Below, in pieces: positions 7,863-16,818 of a DNA stretch of 64,000 bases. Made by a program: the position numbers and the translations under genes. The notes beneath the pieces are model-generated. The model had not been told where the DNA came from and searched no databases. It worked only from the letters and a program-made list of their open reading frames with translations. The stretch is from Aliiroseovarius zhejiangensis (lineage in GTDB: Bacteria; Pseudomonadota; Alphaproteobacteria; Rhodobacterales; Rhodobacteraceae). Each line of letters begins with the position of its first letter. Positions within the stretch are counted from its first letter, which is position 1. The DNA is taken from the NCBI RefSeq assembly GCF_014656375.1, contig NZ_BNCH01000009.1, positions 44,792 through 108,791 of the forward strand, read 5' to 3'.

Positions 7863-10310
7863 ATGAGCCTTCCCAATCATGCCCGTGTCGTCATCATCGG
7901 CGGCGGTGTCATCGGATGTTCTGTCGCCTATCACCTGACCAAACTGGGCTGGAAAGATGTTGTGCTGTTAGAGCGCAAACAACTGACCTCCGGCACCACG
8001 TGGCATGCCGCTGGCCTGATCGGGCAATTGCGGTCGTCGTCGAACATGACGAAGCTCGCCAAATACTCGGCGGATTTGTATCTGGGGCTAGAGGCGGAAA
8101 CCGGCGTGGCGACCGGGATGCGGCAGGTCGGTTCGGTTTCGGTCGCATTGACGGATGAACGGCGGGAGGAGTTGTATCGCAGCGCCGCCATGGCGCGCGC
8201 CTTCGGCGTCCCCTGCGAAGAACTGTCGCCTGCCGAGGTGAAAGAGCGTTATCAGCATATCAACCTGGATGGCGTCACCGGGGGCATCTGGCTGCCCACC
8301 GATGGGCAGGCCGATCCTGCCAACATCGCGCTGGCTTTGGCAAAAGGGGCACGGCAACGCGGCGCGGTGATCAAGGAACGCACCAAGGTGACGGGCATTG
8401 TCCGGGATGGTCGTCGGGTCACGGGTGTCAACTGGACATCGGATGATGGATCGGATCAGGGCTCAATCACCTGCGACATGATCGTCAATTGCGCGGGCAT
8501 GTGGGGTCGCGAGGTTGGCAAAATGGCAGGCGTGAACGTGCCGCTGCACGCGTGCGAGCATTTCTATATCGTGACCGAGGGGATCACGGGCCTGACCCAG
8601 ATGCCAGTGCTGCGGGTGCCGGACGAATGCGCCTATTACAAGGAAGACGCCGGCAAGATCCTGTTGGGCGCGTTTGAACCGAACGCCAAGCCCTGGGCGA
8701 TGGACGGCATTCCCGACAGCTTTGAATTTGACCAGCTTCCCGAGGATTTCGACCATTTCGAACCCATTCTGAAAGCCGCCTGCAACCGGATGCCGATGCT
8801 GGCCGAGGCAGGCATTCACACCTTCTTCAACGGCCCGGAAAGTTTCACGCCGGACGATGCCTATCACCTTGGCTTGTCACCCGAGATGGACAATGTCTGG
8901 GTTGCGGCGGGGTTCAACTCGATCGGCATCCAGTCCGCCGGTGGGGCGGGTATGGCGCTGGCCGAGTGGATGGATAAGGGCGAGAAACCCTTTGATCTGG
9001 GTGATGTGGACATAAATCGGATGCAGCCGTTTCAGGGCAACAAGACCTATCTTTATGAACGGTCCAAGGAAACGCTGGGCCTGCTTTATGCCGACCACTT
9101 CCCGTTTCGCCAGAAAGCCACCGCGCGCGGCGTCCGGCGCACGCCATTCCACCAGCACCTGCTGGACCGGGGCGCCGTCATGGGCGAAACCGCTGGATGG
9201 GAACGTGCCAACTGGTTTGCCAATGAGGGGCAGGCGCGGGAATACGAATACACTTGGGGCCGCCCCAACTGGTTCGAAAATGCTGCCGCCGAACACGGGG
9301 CGGTGCGCGAGAATGTCGGCATGTATGACATGTCATCCTTCGGTAAGATCCGCGTCGAAGGCCCGGATGCCGAGGCGTTTTTGAACCGGGTTTGCGGGGC
9401 TGACATGTCGGTGCCGGTCGGCAAGATCGTCTATACCCAGTTCCTGAACCCCCGCGGCGGGATCGAGGCGGATGTGACCGTCACCCGCCTGTCGGAAACC
9501 GCCTATCTGGTGGTCACGCCGTCAGGTACGCGTCTGGCGGATGAGACTTGGATGCGCCGCCATATGGGTGACGCCCGCGTTGTGATCACCGATGTCACGG
9601 CGGGCGAGGGTGTGTTGGCCGTGATGGGGCCAAATTCCCGCGCGCTGTTGCAACGCGTCAGCCCGGCGGATTTCAGCAATGACGCAAACCCGTTCGGAAC
9701 CGCGCAAGAGATCGAACTGGGCATGGGTCTGGCCCGCGCCCATCGCGTGTCATATGTGGGCGAGCTGGGGTGGGAGGTCTATGTCTCCTCAGACATGGCC
9801 GCCCACGCGTTCGAAACGATCTTTGAAGCGGGACAGGACATGGGGCTGACCCTTTGCGGGATGCATATGATGGACAGTTGCCGGATCGAGAAGGCGTTCC
9901 GCCATTTCGGCCACGACATCACCTGTGAAGATCACGTGCTGGAAGCGGGGCTGGGTTTTGCGGTGAAAGCCGACAAACCGGACTTCATCGGGCGTGATGC
10001 GGTACTTGCCAAGAAAGAGGCAGGCCTGTCTCAGCGCCTTGTGCAGTTCAAGCTGACTGATCCGGAACCCCAGCTTTATCACAACGAGCCATTGATCCGC
10101 GACGGTGAAATCGTCGGATACCTGAGCTCCGGCGGTTACGGGCATCACCTTGGGGCGGCCATCGGCATGGGATACGTGCCGTGCAAGGGCGAGACGTCGG
10201 CCGAGGTTCTGGCCTCGACCTATGAAATCGACGTGGCGGGCACACGGGTGAAAGCCGAGGCGTCACTGAAGCCCATGTATGATCCGAAATCAGAGCGGGT
10301 TCGAATGTGA
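7863..10310 (+). CDS. FAD-dependent dimethylglycine/sarcosine dehydrogenase-like protein, second paralogue
   Basis: 815 residues with the same DAO, FAO_M, GcvT, GcvT_C order as the protein at 4333. The flavin motif is VVIIGGGVIGCSVAYHL and the likely covalent-FAD histidine is His48 in TTWHAAGLIG. This copy has the GLIGQLRSS segment typical of sarcosine and dimethylglycine dehydrogenases, so it is the better candidate for true dimethylglycine or sarcosine oxidation. The C-terminal half (MYDMSSFGKIRVEGPDAEAF, GELGWEVYV, KADKPDFIGRDA) is a complete tetrahydrofolate-binding GcvT module. Its ribosome-binding site is part of, or next to, a tandem repeat. The regulator between the two paralogues probably controls this gene. 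Confidence 0.88.
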   Translation: MSLPNHARVVIIGGGVIGCSVAYHLTKLGWKDVVLLERKQLTSGTTWHAAGLIGQLRSSSNMTKLAKYSADLYLGLEAETGVATGMRQVGSVSVALTDERREELYRSAAMARAFGVPCEELSPAEVKERYQHINLDGVTGGIWLPTDGQADPANIALALAKGARQRGAVIKERTKVTGIVRDGRRVTGVNWTSDDGSDQGSITCDMIVNCAGMWGREVGKMAGVNVPLHACEHFYIVTEGITGLTQMPVLRVPDECAYYKEDAGKILLGAFEPNAKPWAMDGIPDSFEFDQLPEDFDHFEPILKAACNRMPMLAEAGIHTFFNGPESFTPDDAYHLGLSPEMDNVWVAAGFNSIGIQSAGGAGMALAEWMDKGEKPFDLGDVDINRMQPFQGNKTYLYERSKETLGLLYADHFPFRQKATARGVRRTPFHQHLLDRGAVMGETAGWERANWFANEGQAREYEYTWGRPNWFENAAAEHGAVRENVGMYDMSSFGKIRVEGPDAEAFLNRVCGADMSVPVGKIVYTQFLNPRGGIEADVTVTRLSETAYLVVTPSGTRLADETWMRRHMGDARVVITDVTAGEGVLAVMGPNSRALLQRVSPADFSNDANPFGTAQEIELGMGLARAHRVSYVGELGWEVYVSSDMAAHAFETIFEAGQDMGLTLCGMHMMDSCRIEKAFRHFGHDITCEDHVLEAGLGFAVKADKPDFIGRDAVLAKKEAGLSQRLVQFKLTDPEPQLYHNEPLIRDGEIVGYLSSGGYGHHLGAAIGMGYVPCKGETSAEVLASTYEIDVAGTRVKAEASLKPMYDPKSERVRM

Positions 10311-10408
10311 CCGGCGCACAGCATCACTTTTCTTGATGCGATCGCCCACGGAAATCTGACTACCGTTTCCCGCTCCAACTGCCATAAAGGCGGGATAAGG
10401 AGCGCGCG

Positions 10409-11308
10409 ATGACGGACATGAGCAAACCAAAGAATGAAGATACGCCACAAGGGTTGGCGCTGGCTATTTCGGCCTATTTCCTGTGGGGGTTCCTGCCGCT
10501 CTATATGAAAGCCGTGGCTCACATGCCCGCCGCCGAGGTGGTCGCCCATCGTGTCATCTGGTCTGTGCCGGTGGCCGGCGTCATCCTGATCGCGTCCGGG
10601 CGCACCGGCGCACTGCGCGAGGCCCTTGCAAATCCGCGAACTCTGCTTCTGGGTGTGCTGACTGCTGCGCTGATTTCCGTGAACTGGGGCATCTATGTCT
10701 GGGCCATTGCGCATGAACAGGCGTTGGAGGCCGCGCTGGGCTATTACATCAACCCGCTGTTCTCGATCTTTCTGGGCACCATCCTTTTGGGTGAGCGAAT
10801 GACCCGGGCGCAGATGGTGGCTGTGGCGCTGGCCTTTGCTGCGGTCGTGATTCTGACCGTCGACGCAGGCCGGTTGCCCGTCGTTGCTGTCGGGCTGACA
10901 CTGACCTGGGGGCTTTATGCGCTGTGCAAGAAGTCGCTGCCGATTGGCCCCAATCAGGGGTTCATGCTGGAGGTCCTGATCCTTCTGCTTCCCGCTTTGG
11001 GTTTTGCGGCGTGGCTGACGGCACAGGGGCAAAGCCATTTCCTGCTGACAGGGATGGATACGGCATTGCTTCTGGGATGTGGCGTGGTGACGGCGGTGCC
11101 GTTGATGCTTTATGCCAATGGCGCGAAACTGTTGCGGCTGTCGACCATCGCGATCCTGCAATATATCGCGCCGACGATGATTTTTTTGGTCGCTGTGTTC
11201 GTGTTTGACGAACCGTTTGAGGGTGCAAAGCTGATTGCCTTTCCGCTGATCTGGCTGGCGCTGGTGATCTATACCACCTCGATGCTGCGCGGGATGCGCC
11301 GCCGCTGA
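10409..11308 (+). CDS. rarD: RarD-type EamA/DMT transporter
   Basis: 299 residues with about ten hydrophobic helices in two EamA repeats. The opening GLALAISAYFLWGFLPLYMKAV and the VSVNWGIYVWAI-like segment (ISVNWGIYVWAIAHEQALEA split here) match RarD, a permease of unknown natural substrate whose E. coli member was linked to chloramphenicol sensitivity. AAGGAG lies just ahead of the ATG. The flanking genes do not suggest a substrate. Confidence 0.85.
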   Translation: MTDMSKPKNEDTPQGLALAISAYFLWGFLPLYMKAVAHMPAAEVVAHRVIWSVPVAGVILIASGRTGALREALANPRTLLLGVLTAALISVNWGIYVWAIAHEQALEAALGYYINPLFSIFLGTILLGERMTRAQMVAVALAFAAVVILTVDAGRLPVVAVGLTLTWGLYALCKKSLPIGPNQGFMLEVLILLLPALGFAAWLTAQGQSHFLLTGMDTALLLGCGVVTAVPLMLYANGAKLLRLSTIAILQYIAPTMIFLVAVFVFDEPFEGAKLIAFPLIWLALVIYTTSMLRGMRRR

Positions 11309-11346
11309 GCCTTGCCCGGCTGCGCCACACAGGCTATCTGGCGCCC

Positions 11347-11994
11347 ATGTCAGATGAATATACCCCGCCCGATGATCCGCTGAAGATCGTCCATCAGGAT
11401 CACGAATTGTTGCTGGTCGACAAACCGGCGGGCCTTTTGTCAGTGCCGGGCAAGGGCGCGCATCTGGCCGATTGCCTCTTGTCTCGCATTCAGGCGGTAT
11501 TTCCCGACGCGCTTCTGGTGCACCGGCTGGATCGGGACACGTCGGGTATCATGGTGTTTGCGATGACCCCCCATGCGCAGCGCCATTTGGGGCTTCAGTT
11601 TGAAAAACGGCAGGTCAAGAAGGCCTATGTCGCCCGCGTCTGGGGTCGCGTGGCCGACCGCGAAGGCACTGTCGATCTGCCTTTGATCGTCGATTGGCCG
11701 AACCGGCCGAAGCAGCATGTGGATTACGAGAACGGAAAGCCCGCGATCACCGACTGGAAAGTCCTGAAATACGAGGAACAAGCCACCCGTGTCCGTCTGT
11801 TGCCGCAAACCGGACGCAGTCACCAGTTGCGGGTGCATATGAAGGAAATCGGGCATCCCATTCTGGGGGATCCTTTCTATGCCGAGGGTGAGGCGCGCAA
11901 TGCCCCGCGCCTGATGCTGCATGCCGAAAGCCTGCGTTTGCGTCACCCGGATGGCGGAAAGGGGCTGACCTTCAAGGCCAAGTGCCCGTTCTGA
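11347..11994 (+). CDS. RluA-family pseudouridine synthase
   Basis: 215 residues, the short RluA type without an S4 domain. The catalytic motif is HRLDRDTSG (residues 59-67) with Asp62 as the nucleophile, followed by KKAYVARVWG and the RNA-contacting QTGRSHQLRVHM. It modifies uridine in rRNA or tRNA. Short members of this type are most like RluA (23S U746 and tRNA U32), but the target is not determined by sequence alone. The gene starts 38 bp after rarD and may be co-transcribed with it. Confidence 0.88.
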   Translation: MSDEYTPPDDPLKIVHQDHELLLVDKPAGLLSVPGKGAHLADCLLSRIQAVFPDALLVHRLDRDTSGIMVFAMTPHAQRHLGLQFEKRQVKKAYVARVWGRVADREGTVDLPLIVDWPNRPKQHVDYENGKPAITDWKVLKYEEQATRVRLLPQTGRSHQLRVHMKEIGHPILGDPFYAEGEARNAPRLMLHAESLRLRHPDGGKGLTFKAKCPF

Positions 11995-12072
11995 CGGGAT
12001 GACGAAAGGTCAGTTCCCCTTGCCGCCCCGAGTGCTTCCTGATTGACTGACCCAACGTTTGAGGAGTCTCAC

Positions 12073-13200
12073 ATGATCCAGCCTGTTATCTCTGGCACCG
12101 GGGTGTTCACACCCACGCAGACCATCACCAATGCCGAACTGGTTGAAGCGTTCAACGCCTATGCCGACAAACAGAACGCCAAAAATGCGGACGCCATTGC
12201 TGCGGGCGAGGCGGAACCGATCGGGCATTCCAGTGAAGAGTTCATCGTCTCGGCCTCGGGCATCCATCAGCGTTATGTGATGGACAAGTCGGGGGTGCTG
12301 AACCCCGATATCATGCATCCAACCTTGCGTGAACGCAGCGATGATGAACCGGGCATCATGACCGAGATGGGCGTGGATGCCTGCAAGAAGGCCTTGGCGC
12401 AGGCGGGACGAGAGGCAAGCGAGGTTGATCTGGTCATCTGTGCCGCGTCAAACCATGAACGCGCCTACCCGGCGATTGCGATTGAAATACAGCAGGCGCT
12501 GGGCGCGGGCGGGTTTGCGTTTGATATGAATGTCGCCTGTTCCTCGGCCACGTTCGGAATTCAGGCGGCGGCCGACATGATCCGCTCGGGCTCGGTCAAG
12601 CGCGCGCTGGTGGTGAATCCGGAAATCTGCTCGGCCCATCTGGAATGGCGCGACCGCGATTGTCATTTCATTTTCGGTGACGTGGCCACCGCGACATTGA
12701 TCGAGCGGAAAGAAGACGCCAAGGGCGACCATTTCGAGATCCTGTCCACCCGCTGCCTGACGCAGTTTTCCAACAATATCCGCAACAACAACGGCTTCCT
12801 GCGCCGCACGCGCGAGAGCGGCAGTGATCTGCCAGACCGCCGCGATATGCAGTTCATGCAGAATGGCCGCAAGGTCTTCAAGGAAGTGCTGCCCATCGTG
12901 TCGAAGCACATTCTGGATCATATCGACGACATCGATGTGACCCCCGACGACCTGAAACGGCTGTGGCTGCATCAGGCCAACAAGACGATGAACGATTTCA
13001 TCGGCAAAAAGGTTCTGGGTCGCACCCCGGAAGAGGGCGAACAGCCCAACATCCTGCAGGACTACGCCAACACGTCCTCCGCCGGATCGATCATCGCGTT
13101 TTCGAAGTTCTCGGACGATCTGGCGCCGGGTGATACGGGCGTGATCTGTTCCTTCGGCGCAGGGTATTCGGTTGGGTCCGTTGTGGTGCGGCGCGCCTGA
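12073..13200 (+). CDS. beta-ketoacyl-ACP synthase III-like protein
   Basis: 375 residues of the KAS III / thiolase fold. The nucleophilic cysteine is in MNVACSSATFG, the histidine in LWLHQANKTMNDF and the asparagine in NTSSAGSI, giving the Cys-His-Asn triad of FabH. It is about 50 residues longer than E. coli FabH, with an insertion after ITNAELVEAFNAYADKQ. GAGGAG precedes the ATG at 12073, so this start is preferred to an upstream in-frame ATG at 12043. It may start fatty-acid synthesis or condense a special acyl primer; no other fab genes are next to it. Confidence 0.87.
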   Translation: MIQPVISGTGVFTPTQTITNAELVEAFNAYADKQNAKNADAIAAGEAEPIGHSSEEFIVSASGIHQRYVMDKSGVLNPDIMHPTLRERSDDEPGIMTEMGVDACKKALAQAGREASEVDLVICAASNHERAYPAIAIEIQQALGAGGFAFDMNVACSSATFGIQAAADMIRSGSVKRALVVNPEICSAHLEWRDRDCHFIFGDVATATLIERKEDAKGDHFEILSTRCLTQFSNNIRNNNGFLRRTRESGSDLPDRRDMQFMQNGRKVFKEVLPIVSKHILDHIDDIDVTPDDLKRLWLHQANKTMNDFIGKKVLGRTPEEGEQPNILQDYANTSSAGSIIAFSKFSDDLAPGDTGVICSFGAGYSVGSVVVRRA

Positions 13201-13269
13201 CGGCGCAGAATGATCCAAAGCAATTCCGTTCGCGTAATATTCCCAACGTAACAACGCGCTGGGGATGAT

Positions 13270-13797
13270 ATGAAACTGAAACTTTCCGCTTTGGCCTGTG
13301 CGCTTTTGATCGGATGCGGTGGCGCACCTGATCTTGATGATCCCAAGCTCAGCAGCCGCGATCTGAACCTTGAGGAGTTCTTTGAAGGTAAAACCGTCGC
13401 TCACGGCCAATTTCAAGACCTGTTCGGCAATGTAAAACGGCGCTTTGAAGTTGACATCAATGGCACGTGGGACGGGCAGACCCTGACCCTGATCGAGGAT
13501 TTCACCTATGCCGACGGCGGCACCGAACAGCGCATCTGGACCCTAAACAAAACCGGTGACGACACATGGTCTGGCACTGCGCCCGGCGTGATTGGCCAGG
13601 CGACCGGTGAAGAGCGTGGCGATACGTTCAACTGGACCTATCGCATCGACCTGCCCGGTCGGGACGGAAAAACCACCCGTGTCGATTTTGATGACTGGAT
13701 GTGGCTTCTGACCGATGATCGGGTGTTGAACCGGGCCTATGTGAAGAAATTTGGGGTCACGGTGGGCGAGGCGATCATCGTGTTTGAAAAGCGCTGA
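13270..13797 (+). CDS. DUF3833-family lipoprotein
   Basis: 175 residues. The first 16 form a lipoprotein signal ending in LIGC (Cys16 is the likely lipidated residue), so it should be anchored at the periplasmic side of a membrane. The rest is a beta-rich domain (FFEGKTVAHGQFQDLFG, FTYADGGTEQRIWTL, DDWMWLLTDDRVLNRAY) that fits DUF3833, a family of unknown function. It stands alone, with a bidirectional terminator after it. Confidence 0.8.
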   Translation: MKLKLSALACALLIGCGGAPDLDDPKLSSRDLNLEEFFEGKTVAHGQFQDLFGNVKRRFEVDINGTWDGQTLTLIEDFTYADGGTEQRIWTLNKTGDDTWSGTAPGVIGQATGEERGDTFNWTYRIDLPGRDGKTTRVDFDDWMWLLTDDRVLNRAYVKKFGVTVGEAIIVFEKR

Positions 13798-13805
13798 CCC
13801 ACAAA

Positions 13806-13830
13806 AAAGGCCCGCAAATCGCGGGCCTTT
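13806..13830. terminator. bidirectional terminator between the DUF3833 and aldehyde dehydrogenase genes
   Basis: AAAGGCCCGC (13806-13815) and GCGGGCCTTT (13821-13830) form a perfect 10-bp stem with a 5-nt loop. T and A runs at both sides suit the two convergent genes. Confidence 0.85.
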
Positions 13831-13849
13831 CAGATTCGATGTCTTCGGA

Positions 13850-15289
13850 TCAATCGTTCGACCAGCCCGATACGGCTTTGACCTCAAGGAAATCCTCGAT
13901 CCCCAGAATGCCGCCCTCGCGCCCGTTGCCGGACTGTTTGTAGCCGCCGAAAGGCGAGCCTGCGGCGCGGGATGTGCCGTTCATTTCGACCATGCCGGAC
14001 CGCAGGTGGCGGGCCACGCGGTTGGCGCGCTGGCCGTCCTGTGTCTGGACATAGTTGGTCAAGCCATAGACGGTGTCGTTGGCGATCTCGACGGCCTCTT
14101 CTTCCGTGTCGAAGGGGATCATCGCCATCACGGGGCCGAAGATTTCTTCGCGGGCGATGGTCATGTCGTTGGACACATCGGCAAAGATTGTCGGCTTGAC
14201 GAAGTATCCCTTGTTCAGACCCTCGGGCCGCCCGGTGCCACCGGCGATCAGGCGCGCGCCTTCGTCGATTCCGGTCTGAATCAGGTCCTGGATCTTGTTC
14301 CACTGGGCCTCGCTGACCACCGGGCCGATGTGACGGCCCTCCTGATTTGCGGGGCCGACCTGCACCTTCTCGGCCGCCTCGCGTGCGGTCTCGATGGCTT
14401 GGTCATAGACGCTGCGCTGCACCAGCATCCGGGACGGTGCGTTGCAGCTTTGACCGGTGTTCTGCATCATGTGCATAACGCCCCGCTTCACGGCTTTGTC
14501 GTCAGCGTCGTCAAAGATGATGTTGGCGCCCTTGCCGCCCAGTTCCAGAGACACGCGTTTGAGCGTATCGGCTGCTGCCTTCGAGATGGCAATACCTGCG
14601 CGGGTCGATCCGGTGAAGCTGACCATATCGACATCGGGATGGGTGGACAGTTGCGTGCCGACGCCCATACCGTCGCCGTTCACCATGTTATAGACCCCGT
14701 CCGGGAAGCCCACTTCGTCGACGATTTCGCTCCAGACAATCGAGGAAAGCGGCGCGATTTCCGACGGCTTCAGCACCATTGTGCAACCTGCGGCCATGGC
14801 GGCCACGACCTTCAGCGACACCTGATTCATCGGCCAGTTCCACGGCGTGATCAACGCGCAGACACCGATGGGTTCATAAAGCAGACGATCATTCGGCGCG
14901 TGTGCCCCCAGCATCTTGTCGAACTCGAAATCCTTGAAGGCGGTGATGAAGTTCTGGATGTGCCAGGTTCCGGATCCGACCTGTGCGGTGCGCGCCAGGT
15001 CTATCGGTGCGCCCATTTCCATGCTCATCGCCTCGGCCAGGTCGTCCGAGCGTTTCTGATAAACCTGCAGCAGCTTTTCGATCAGCGCCAGCCGGTCTTC
15101 CTTTTTTGAGAAACCCCAGTCCGCAAACGCTGCCTTGGCCGCAGCGACAGCGGCATCCGTATCTGCCTGATCGCCCAGCGATATGACCGCGCAGACCTCT
15201 TCGGTCGAAGGGTCGATGACATTCAGGTCGTTGGGTGTCGCAGGGGCCACCCATTTCCCGTTGATATAGAAATCGCGTTTCTCGATCAT
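13850..15289 (-). CDS. aldehyde dehydrogenase family protein
   Basis: 479 residues, full length for the NAD(P)-dependent aldehyde dehydrogenase superfamily. Glu249 (LELGGKGAN) and the nucleophile Cys282 (NTGQSCNAPSRM) are in place, with the cofactor motifs TPWNWPMNQ and FTGSTRAG. The ATG at 15289 follows AGGAGG and is preferred to an in-frame ATG at 15370. The substrate is not clear from sequence; closest in feel are the broad fatty or aromatic aldehyde enzymes. It is divergent from the peroxiredoxin gene and the shared 190-bp region has an 18-bp palindrome. Confidence 0.9.
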   Translation of the reverse strand: MIEKRDFYINGKWVAPATPNDLNVIDPSTEEVCAVISLGDQADTDAAVAAAKAAFADWGFSKKEDRLALIEKLLQVYQKRSDDLAEAMSMEMGAPIDLARTAQVGSGTWHIQNFITAFKDFEFDKMLGAHAPNDRLLYEPIGVCALITPWNWPMNQVSLKVVAAMAAGCTMVLKPSEIAPLSSIVWSEIVDEVGFPDGVYNMVNGDGMGVGTQLSTHPDVDMVSFTGSTRAGIAISKAAADTLKRVSLELGGKGANIIFDDADDKAVKRGVMHMMQNTGQSCNAPSRMLVQRSVYDQAIETAREAAEKVQVGPANQEGRHIGPVVSEAQWNKIQDLIQTGIDEGARLIAGGTGRPEGLNKGYFVKPTIFADVSNDMTIAREEIFGPVMAMIPFDTEEEAVEIANDTVYGLTNYVQTQDGQRANRVARHLRSGMVEMNGTSRAAGSPFGGYKQSGNGREGGILGIEDFLEVKAVSGWSND

Positions 15290-15357
15290 TCCAGCCTCCT
15301 TGGTCGGATTTGCGTGCACTCTGGCACCGGGAATTGGCCAACGCAACCCATCGAAAC

Positions 15358-15375
15358 AAAATTTGATCAAATTTT
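15358..15375. promoter_or_regulatory. perfect 18-bp palindrome in the aldehyde dehydrogenase/peroxiredoxin promoter region
   Basis: AAAATTTGATCAAATTTT is perfectly self-complementary and lies 69 bp upstream of the aldehyde dehydrogenase start and 105 bp upstream of the peroxiredoxin start. Its length and symmetry suit a dimeric repressor. No regulator gene is adjacent, so the protein that binds is unknown. Confidence 0.6.
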
Positions 15376-15479
15376 TCAGATGCGACGATTTGGCTGCATT
15401 CGGGGTCGCTCGGGGTCTTTAAAAATGGCAAACAGATCGTAACTCTTAGTCAACCGTACTTTAGCACAGGAGAGACCAG

Positions 15480-16133
15480 ATGGGACTTCGCATTAACGAC
15501 ACCGTACCGAATTTCACTGCCGAAACAGATCAGGGGGAGATCACCTTCCACGACTGGATCGGCGATGACTGGGCGATCTTGTTTTCGCATCCAAAGGATT
15601 ACACCCCGGTCTGCACGACCGAGTTCGGTGCCGTCGCCCAGCTTGCCGATGAATGGAAAAAGCGCGGCACCAAGGTGATTGGCCTGTCTGTGGACAGCGC
15701 CGCCGAGCATGTCAGCTGGAAAAAGGATATCGAAGGCTATTCCGGCGCGACCCCTGATTTCCCGATCATCGCGGACGAGGATCTGGCCGTGTCCAAGATG
15801 TTCGATATGCTGCCTGCCGATGCCTATTTGCCCGATGGGCGCACGGCGGCAGATTCCGCATCGGTCCGGTCGGTATTCATCATCTCGCCGGACAAGAAGG
15901 TGCAGTTGATCATGACCTATCCAATGTCGGTTGGTCGAAACTTCGCCGAAGTGCTGCGCGCGCTGGACGGCTTGCAGGCCACCTACAACACCCCCATCGC
16001 CACGCCTGCCAACTGGGTCAAAGGGCAGGACGTGATCGTTGCGCTGACGCTGAACGACGACGAGGCGAAGGCCAAGTTTGGTGACGTGGACATCAAGCTG
16101 CCCTATCTGCGGACCACGGCAGACCCGAGCTAA
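15480..16133 (+). CDS. 1-Cys peroxiredoxin (Prx6 type)
   Basis: 217 residues. The peroxidatic cysteine is Cys45 in HPKDYTPVCTTEFG, and the Prx6-type C-terminal extension (ATPANWVKGQDVIV, then KLPYLRTTADPS) is present. It should reduce hydrogen peroxide and organic hydroperoxides in the cytoplasm, using an external thiol. AGGAGAG lies 7 bp before the ATG. Its stop codon overlaps the stop codon of the convergent TetR gene in the four bases CTAA, so there is no room for a terminator between them. Confidence 0.9.
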   Translation: MGLRINDTVPNFTAETDQGEITFHDWIGDDWAILFSHPKDYTPVCTTEFGAVAQLADEWKKRGTKVIGLSVDSAAEHVSWKKDIEGYSGATPDFPIIADEDLAVSKMFDMLPADAYLPDGRTAADSASVRSVFIISPDKKVQLIMTYPMSVGRNFAEVLRALDGLQATYNTPIATPANWVKGQDVIVALTLNDDEAKAKFGDVDIKLPYLRTTADPS

Positions 16134-16729
16134 GGCGCCAACAGAACCTGAAATCGCGCGAGGGCCACCTTCGCGCGATTTTCTGTATCTGCCGTCGACG
16201 GTGCCTTGACCAAGCCAATGGCGCGTCGGATCTGCATATCCCCCACCAACAGGTCAACGAACAGCGATACGGCCTCTTCGGTGCTGTCAAAGGACAACAC
16301 GCCGTCGGCTCTGGCCCGCTCAAGTGTTGCTCCGATCAGCGGGGCGATGGATTCGCGCCCGGATTGCAAGATCGCTTGCCCAAGAACACCTGAACTGTCT
16401 GCCGCAGCAGCGCGGTTCAGGGCGATGGCCTTGTCACCCAGAAGCACGTCGAGCAAGGCGGGTGCCAGCCGCTCCAGTATTTCGACCGGCTTCGTCTTGG
16501 CGCACAGATGCCTTTCGATCATGGCTTTCACATCGGCGGCGTTGCGCGCAACCAGGGCGCTGAACAGCCCCGTTTTGTCCCCGTACCAACGATACAGTGT
16601 CTCGTTCGACGCTTTCGCCTGCCTGGCGATGGCCAGCATGGATGCCCCGGCAAACCCCTTGTCTTCCAGAACCTGATAGGCCGCCAATTCGATCTGTCTT
16701 TGCCGCTCGGCCCGCGTGTCGTCTTTCAT
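16130..16729 (-). CDS. TetR-family transcriptional regulator
   Basis: 199 residues. The N-terminal HTH is clear (GASMLAIARQAKASNETLYRWY, about 31-52, divided by the turn), followed by a helical ligand-binding domain with the TetR_C-like AAADSSGVLGQAI segment. The ATG at 16729 is preferred because GGCGAGAG precedes it and upstream in-frame starts run into the operator region. It is divergent from a small membrane-protein gene and the space between contains two 22-bp direct repeats, a likely operator for autoregulation and control of the membrane protein. Confidence 0.88.
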   Translation of the reverse strand: MKDDTRAERQRQIELAAYQVLEDKGFAGASMLAIARQAKASNETLYRWYGDKTGLFSALVARNAADVKAMIERHLCAKTKPVEILERLAPALLDVLLGDKAIALNRAAAADSSGVLGQAILQSGRESIAPLIGATLERARADGVLSFDSTEEAVSLFVDLLVGDMQIRRAIGLVKAPSTADTENRAKVALARFQVLLAP

Positions 16730-16756
16730 GGACTCTCGCCTTTTTGTATTGACAAA

Positions 16757-16806
16757 AGCGTACACTTCATTACGGATATAAGCAAGCGTACACACAATTA
16801 CGGATA
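16757..16806. promoter_or_regulatory. paired 22-bp direct repeats between tetR-type and membrane-protein genes (likely operator)
   Basis: Two copies (16757-16778 and 16785-16806) start AGCGTACAC and end TTACGGATA, differing only in the three-to-four base middle. Their starts are 28 bp apart, close to three helical turns. TTGACA at 16749-16754 could be a -35 element. The downstream copy ends 12 bp before the membrane-protein ATG, overlapping its ribosome-binding region. Confidence 0.7.
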
Positions 16807-16818
16807 AGGAGCTTCCCA

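Noticed and set aside
13751..15109. A 452-codon open frame on the plus strand
   Set aside because: It overlaps the end of the DUF3833 gene and lies antisense to the aldehyde dehydrogenase with its catalytic Cys and Glu.
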